NCBI GenBank assembly: GCA_910588795.1
Contig: CAJURI010000014.1
Span: 1 to 45,948, forward strand
From: an uncultured Duncaniella sp.
GTDB taxonomy: Bacteria; Bacteroidota; Bacteroidia; Bacteroidales; Muribaculaceae
Direction: 5' to 3'
Length of the DNA: 45,948 nucleotides
Shown here piece by piece: positions 42,310 through 45,948 of this stretch. Position 1 is the first letter of the stretch, and the number at the start of each line of letters is the position of its first letter. The position numbers were made by a program, and so were the translations under genes. Under the pieces are notes generated by a model. The model did not search any database. It saw only the letters and a program-made list of their open reading frames with translations, and was not told the DNA's origin.

Positions 42310-43100
42310 ACTGCTACGGTGCCTTTGATGTGTGGATGCGGGTCATATCCCTCGAGTGTGAAGTCCTCGTAGCGGAATTCTGATATATCCTTGATGTCTG
42401 GATTGAGCTTCATCACCGGCAGTGTGCGCGGCTCCCGCTCAAGCTGGGTCCTAACCTGGTCGAAATGATTGTGGTATATGTGGGTGTCGCCGAGCGTATG
42501 GATGAATTCGCCCGGCTCAAGCCCGGTCACCTGTGCCACCATCATAAGCAGCAGGGCATAGGAGGCTATGTTGAACGGCACCCCGAGGAAGCAGTCCGCG
42601 CTGCGCTGGTAAAGCATGAGCGACAGTCTCCCCTCGGCCACATAGAACTGGAAGAGAATGTGGCACGGCGGAAGTGCCATGCCGCTTAAGTCGGCCACGT
42701 TCCACGCGCTCACTATCATGCGCCGTGACTCGGGATTGTTTTTTATCGTATCGATCACCTCCTTGATCTGGTCGATGTGACCTCCGCTGTAGTCGGGCCA
42801 TGACCTCCACTGGTAGCCGTATATGTGCCCGAGATCTCCGTCGGGGCGTGCCCACTCGTTCCATATTCTCACCCCGTTGTCCTGGAGGTACTTCACATTG
42901 GTGTCACCTTTCAGGAACCACAGCAGCTCATGGATTATGGATTTCAGATGGAGTTTTTTGGTGGTGAGGAGGGGGAATCCGTCGCGGAGGTCAAAGCGCA
43001 TCTGATGGCCGAACACACTGCGTGTGCCTGTGCCTGTGCGGTCGCCGCGGTCAATTCCCTCGGTCATGATCCGGTTCAGTAGGTCGAGATATTGTCGCAT
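42306..43100 (-). CDS. thyA: Thymidylate synthase
   Basis: This 264-residue enzyme makes dTMP from dUMP and methylenetetrahydrofolate. It has the standard start MRQYLDLLNRIMTEG followed by DRTGTGT, the active-site Cys146 in ALPPCHILFQFYV, and the QRSADCFLGVPFNIASYALLL and HIYHNH motifs. The length is that of the E. coli enzyme. Its 5' end overlaps the 3' end of the upstream Fe-S protein gene by 50 nt in another frame, and its stop overlaps folA. Confidence 0.98.
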   Translation of the reverse strand: MRQYLDLLNRIMTEGIDRGDRTGTGTRSVFGHQMRFDLRDGFPLLTTKKLHLKSIIHELLWFLKGDTNVKYLQDNGVRIWNEWARPDGDLGHIYGYQWRSWPDYSGGHIDQIKEVIDTIKNNPESRRMIVSAWNVADLSGMALPPCHILFQFYVAEGRLSLMLYQRSADCFLGVPFNIASYALLLMMVAQVTGLEPGEFIHTLGDTHIYHNHFDQVRTQLEREPRTLPVMKLNPDIKDISEFRYEDFTLEGYDPHPHIKGTVAV

Positions 43101-44049
43101 CTTGGTGATTGTTTGTACGGTTGATCGGTTGGTCGCCGCTGCAGCCTGTGCAGCCGTCGAGCTTGAAGCGGCCCGAACCCGGCGGCTTGAGGTCGCCGAC
43201 TTTTATCATAAGCGGCGTCGCGAGCTTGTGGCGTGACCATGTGTAGTGTATGGCATCGTCTTCACACACAGGCAGACAGTCGAAGCACTCCACGCATCGC
43301 GAGGAGTCCACCACATGGGTGTTCAGGTCGATGCACGACGCCTTGCACGCATGCTCGCATTTGCGGCACTGTGTACACTTGTCGGTGTTGATGTCGATAT
43401 GATAGATCGAGTACTTGGCCACATACCCCAGAGTGGTCCCTACAGGGCACACGGAGTTGCAGAAGGTCCGCCCGTTCTTTGTCGCGAGCCAGCTTATCAC
43501 GCCGGTGATGGTCAGCGATATCGCGATCCCGGTCAGCGATGCCGACGCTATCATGACCGGAGGGGCCGAGAACGCGTTGACCGCCGTGCCCCATAGCGGC
43601 TTCAGAACGTCAGTGCACAGATCGGAATATATGCCCCATGGGTCGATGTGCGACGTGGCTACGCCTATCCCCAGAAAGATGGAGACAGCTGTCAGGACGA
43701 GCGATATGTTGCGCAGACGGGTGAGGGGCGCGCTGTAATGGTAGCGGAGATGCAGTGGCATGTGCCGGCGCATGCGCGGAAGCCGTGAGCATATGTCCTG
43801 CCACACCCCAAGCGGGCAGCCTACGGAGCAGTACACCCTGCCGAACACGAGGGTGATTATGAGCCATGTCGCTATGACGGTGATTGCGAATGCTATGGCG
43901 GCCGGCATGAACTGCACGCGCCCTATCCATGCGGCAAGCCGTGGAAAGGTCATCCCGTAGCTTGTCAGTCCCGCTGTAACGGTGACCCACATGGCGAGTG
44001 CCGCAGCTATACGCCCCCAGCGCAATATGTTCCCGCTCTTTATGCTCAT
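43051..44049 (-). CDS. NapH-like polytopic membrane protein with 4Fe-4S ferredoxin centres
   Basis: This 332-residue protein has about four to five membrane segments and resembles NapH/RdxA-type electron-transfer membrane proteins. Cysteine pairs CSVGCPLGVW and CNSVCPVG flank the membrane part. Two complete 4Fe-4S motifs follow (CTQCRKCEHAC and CVECFDCLPVC), then a GCTGC. It probably passes electrons from the quinone pool to a periplasmic or flavin-linked partner, but no partner gene is adjacent. Its last 50 nt overlap thyA, so the hydrophilic tail after GCTGCSGDQP is dual-coded. An exact TAnnTTTG promoter lies 42 nt upstream of the gene. It heads the thyA-folA operon. Confidence 0.88.
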   Translation of the reverse strand: MSIKSGNILRWGRIAAALAMWVTVTAGLTSYGMTFPRLAAWIGRVQFMPAAIAFAITVIATWLIITLVFGRVYCSVGCPLGVWQDICSRLPRMRRHMPLHLRYHYSAPLTRLRNISLVLTAVSIFLGIGVATSHIDPWGIYSDLCTDVLKPLWGTAVNAFSAPPVMIASASLTGIAISLTITGVISWLATKNGRTFCNSVCPVGTTLGYVAKYSIYHIDINTDKCTQCRKCEHACKASCIDLNTHVVDSSRCVECFDCLPVCEDDAIHYTWSRHKLATPLMIKVGDLKPPGSGRFKLDGCTGCSGDQPINRTNNHQDATISRPTEPDHDRGN

Positions 44050-44090
44050 CTATGCCGGCTCGGATATTTTGAATAAGTGGATTATGATTG

Positions 44091-44098
44091 CAAAGGTA
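44091..44098 (-). promoter_or_regulatory. -7 promoter element (TACCTTTG) for the Fe-S-thyA-folA operon
   Basis: On the - strand TACCTTTG is an exact TAnnTTTG match; transcription would start near 44084, about 35 nt before the start codon at 44049. Confidence 0.7.
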
Positions 44099-44152
44099 CA
44101 ATCAAAAAACGGATTAAGCCCCGGTGTTGCCGGCGGGATGCGTTAAAATTCT

Positions 44153-44626
44153 TTAAACCCTCTCTATGAGAGCCACGGCGAGTGCCGCTATCCCTTCTCC
44201 GCGCCCTGTGAATCCGAGATGCTCGGTGGTGGTGGCTTTGACTGACATGCAGTCGGCCGGAAGATTAAGGTCGGAGGCGATATTGTCGATCATCATCGGG
44301 ATATAGTTGAGCAGTTTGGGCCGCTGCGCTATGATGGTGACATCCACATTGACAGTCCTGAACCCTTTCCCGGCTATCAGTTCGGCCACTTTCCGCAGCA
44401 GCCGTCGGGAATCGGCTCCGGCATAAGCCGGGTCGGTATCGGGGAAATGATATCCTATGTCTCGCATCGCGGCGGCCCCGAGTAGAGCGTCGGCGAGGGC
44501 ATGGAGTGCCACATCGGCGTCGCTGTGTCCGAGCAGTCCGAGCTCATACGGTATCTTCACTCCGCACAGTATAAGGTCACGCCCTTCCACAAGGCGGTGC
44601 ACGTCATATCCTTGTCCTATTCTCAT
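44153..44626 (-). CDS. ispF: 2-C-methyl-D-erythritol 2,4-cyclodiphosphate synthase
   Basis: This 157-residue enzyme of the MEP isoprenoid pathway cyclises CDP-methylerythritol phosphate. The motifs are clear: RIGQGYDVHRL with the metal-binding Asp8 and His10, LLGHSDADVALHALADALLGA with the third metal-binding His, DIGYHFPDTDP, and the C-terminal KATTTEHLGFTGRGEGIAA. The start overlaps the porV stop by ATGA, so the two genes are translationally coupled. Confidence 0.98.
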   Translation of the reverse strand: MRIGQGYDVHRLVEGRDLILCGVKIPYELGLLGHSDADVALHALADALLGAAAMRDIGYHFPDTDPAYAGADSRRLLRKVAELIAGKGFRTVNVDVTIIAQRPKLLNYIPMMIDNIASDLNLPADCMSVKATTTEHLGFTGRGEGIAALAVALIERV

Positions 44627-45804
44627 TGTCCGAATATCTCTTTAAGTCCGTCCATATCGAAAGTCAGCGAGAACCTCAGGGTCTGGTCAAGCGGGGAGTT
44701 CTGCTCGGTGGCTATCATATAGGATGCGTCGAGCCTCAGCACATTGAGCGCAAATCCCGCGCCTATGGCGAAATACTGGATATTCCCCTTGGAGGGATGC
44801 TGATAGAAGTAGCCTCCGCGCAGGAAGAACTGCTGGTTGTAGCTGTACTCCGCGCCAAGCGAGCATGATATCTCGCGGAGCTCCTCCTTGAAGCCCCCGG
44901 GGGCATCGCTGAACGATTTGAATATACCTGTGATCGGCGACATGTTCTGCCAGTCGTCATATGCCCTGGCCCATTCCTTTTCACCTTCGCTCCCCTTGTC
45001 ATAGTCGTCGCGCCGGGGCATGGCCGGGACAAGGAGCTTGTTGAGGTCAAGGTTGAGCGAGAGATTGTGATAGTCGGCAAGCGGAAACGTGAACGAGGTG
45101 CCTATGCGCATGTTGGTGGGGAGGAAAGCCGGATTGTCGCCGTTGTTGAAATTGACCTTCGACCCTATGTTGGATATGTCCCAGCCCCATGACCACTGGC
45201 ATTCGTTGCGCCCTATTATGGGGTAGGTGGTGTAGTAGCCCGAGATGTCGGCTGAGAACGCCGAAGCCCCCGTCGACTGGTCCACCTCCGATGCCCCGAA
45301 GCCGAGATCGGAATAGATGTAGCGCAGCACTATGCCCATGGAGAACTTTTCGGAGAGTTTGCGCGAGTAGCCCACATCGACCGACATTTCATAGGGATTG
45401 AGAGTGCGGTCGGTGTTGGAGCTCACCACCTCTCCGAGTGAGAAATAGCGCAGTGACGCCGATATGGCCTGATTGTCGTCGGCCCCGAGCTTCCAGTAGC
45501 CCGACAGATCGGCGAGGAAAATGTCGTTGACGAGATTGCGCAGCCATGGTGTATAGTTGAGCGACACCGCCCCGCGGCTGTAGGCAAACGCATATTTCGA
45601 CGGATTCCAGTACTGCGAATTGGCGTCAGGCTCTGTGGCCGCGCCCAGGTCGCCCATCGATGCGCCGCGGGCATCGGGGGCTATGCCGAGCGATGTCACG
45701 CCGGTGGTGATGGGGTTGAAGTCATTCTTGTCCTGCGCTGTGGCAGCCGTGACAGCTGCAAGTGCCGCCGCACAGGATAGGAATATTTTGGTGGCAATGT
45801 TCAT
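44623..45804 (-). CDS. porV: PorV/LptO-type outer-membrane protein of type IX secretion
   Basis: This 393-residue outer-membrane beta-barrel of the PorV/PorQ family has a signal peptide ending near TAAT-AQDK. The conserved opening TTGVTSLGIAPDARGASMGDLGAATEPDANSQYWNPS is characteristic of PorV. In Porphyromonas PorV shuttles type IX substrates to the PorU attachment complex. The start at 45804 is chosen because it gives the signal peptide; the open frame begins at 45891. Adjacent ispF is coupled by overlap. No other por gene is in the window. PorQ is the main alternative, but the length and N-terminal motif favour PorV. Confidence 0.85.
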   Translation of the reverse strand: MNIATKIFLSCAAALAAVTAATAQDKNDFNPITTGVTSLGIAPDARGASMGDLGAATEPDANSQYWNPSKYAFAYSRGAVSLNYTPWLRNLVNDIFLADLSGYWKLGADDNQAISASLRYFSLGEVVSSNTDRTLNPYEMSVDVGYSRKLSEKFSMGIVLRYIYSDLGFGASEVDQSTGASAFSADISGYYTTYPIIGRNECQWSWGWDISNIGSKVNFNNGDNPAFLPTNMRIGTSFTFPLADYHNLSLNLDLNKLLVPAMPRRDDYDKGSEGEKEWARAYDDWQNMSPITGIFKSFSDAPGGFKEELREISCSLGAEYSYNQQFFLRGGYFYQHPSKGNIQYFAIGAGFALNVLRLDASYMIATEQNSPLDQTLRFSLTFDMDGLKEIFGQ

Positions 45805-45895
45805 GTCGTGAGAATGCTGTACATATACATAACTCTCTACGAGCCGAAATATTGCGCGGCCGATGCAGTTTAACCCCGCGAAGAGACACACAAAA

Positions 45896-45941
45896 GGGGC
45901 TGTGTCGTAATTAAGGTTTACGTCGCAGCCTCTCTTTTTTT
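45896..45941. terminator. Terminator-like stem at the right edge
   Basis: GGCTGTGTCG (45898-45907) pairs with CGTCGCAGCC (45921-45930) with two mismatches and is followed by TCTCTTTTTTT on the + strand. On the - strand the stem is followed by CCCTTTT. It may end a gene lying beyond the window on the - strand, upstream of porV. Confidence 0.55.
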
Positions 45942-45948
45942 GACCTAT

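Overview
The window looks like chromosomal DNA of a Bacteroidales bacterium, most likely a Muribaculaceae or Prevotellaceae relative. The reasons are paired SusC/SusD genes, promoters with a TAnnTTTG -7 element, starts without obvious Shine-Dalgarno sites, lipoproteins with acidic residues after the acylated cysteine, a PorV-type outer-membrane protein and moderately GC-rich coding DNA. The family assignment is an inference. I saw no rRNA, tRNA, CRISPR array or transposase gene.

Positions 78-29298 form one polysaccharide utilization locus (PUL), all on the + strand, whose enzymes point to a decorated glucuronoarabinoxylan. It begins with a GH43 lipoprotein. Next comes the block SusC-SusD-SusC-SusD-DUF1735 lipoprotein-GH10-like protein, which has the layout of the xylan core xusA-B-C-D-E-xyn10C of rumen and gut Bacteroidetes. 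Here the GH10-like protein, which carries two inserted carbohydrate-binding repeats, has lost nearly all GH10 active-site residues including the nucleophile, so it is probably a surface glycan-binding protein. A GH98 lipoprotein (the family contains an endo-xylanase active on decorated xylans) follows directly and may be the surface endo-enzyme. A second block encodes a GH146-like beta-L-arabinofuranosidase and a GH43-CBM6. A third block has its own promoter and three phased TGTTACA repeats and encodes a GH43-GH10 fusion with an intact GH10 site, a GH67 alpha-glucuronidase, a GPH-family symporter and a cytoplasmic GH43. Strong hairpin terminators separate the blocks. In the proposed flow, surface lipoproteins bind and cut xylan, the SusCD pairs import oligosaccharides, periplasmic GH43/GH10/GH67/GH146 enzymes remove side chains and cut the backbone, the GPH symporter imports small products and the cytoplasmic GH43 finishes them. 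No PUL regulator gene is visible.

Positions 29400-37500 hold housekeeping and small genes: a short ssb, a secreted protein with a possible type IX sorting tail, htpG, a 92-residue unknown, clpB and a small lipoprotein. Both chaperone genes have sigma-54-like -24/-12 sequences upstream. A long near-perfect palindrome follows htpG.

Positions 37337-45804 are mostly on the - strand. They encode a 52-residue unknown, a LysE-family exporter, a PepSY-like secreted protein (+ strand), an operon of overlapping genes for putrescine synthesis (small acidic protein, aguA, aguB, membrane protein), an Fe-S membrane protein-thyA-folA operon, and porV-ispF.
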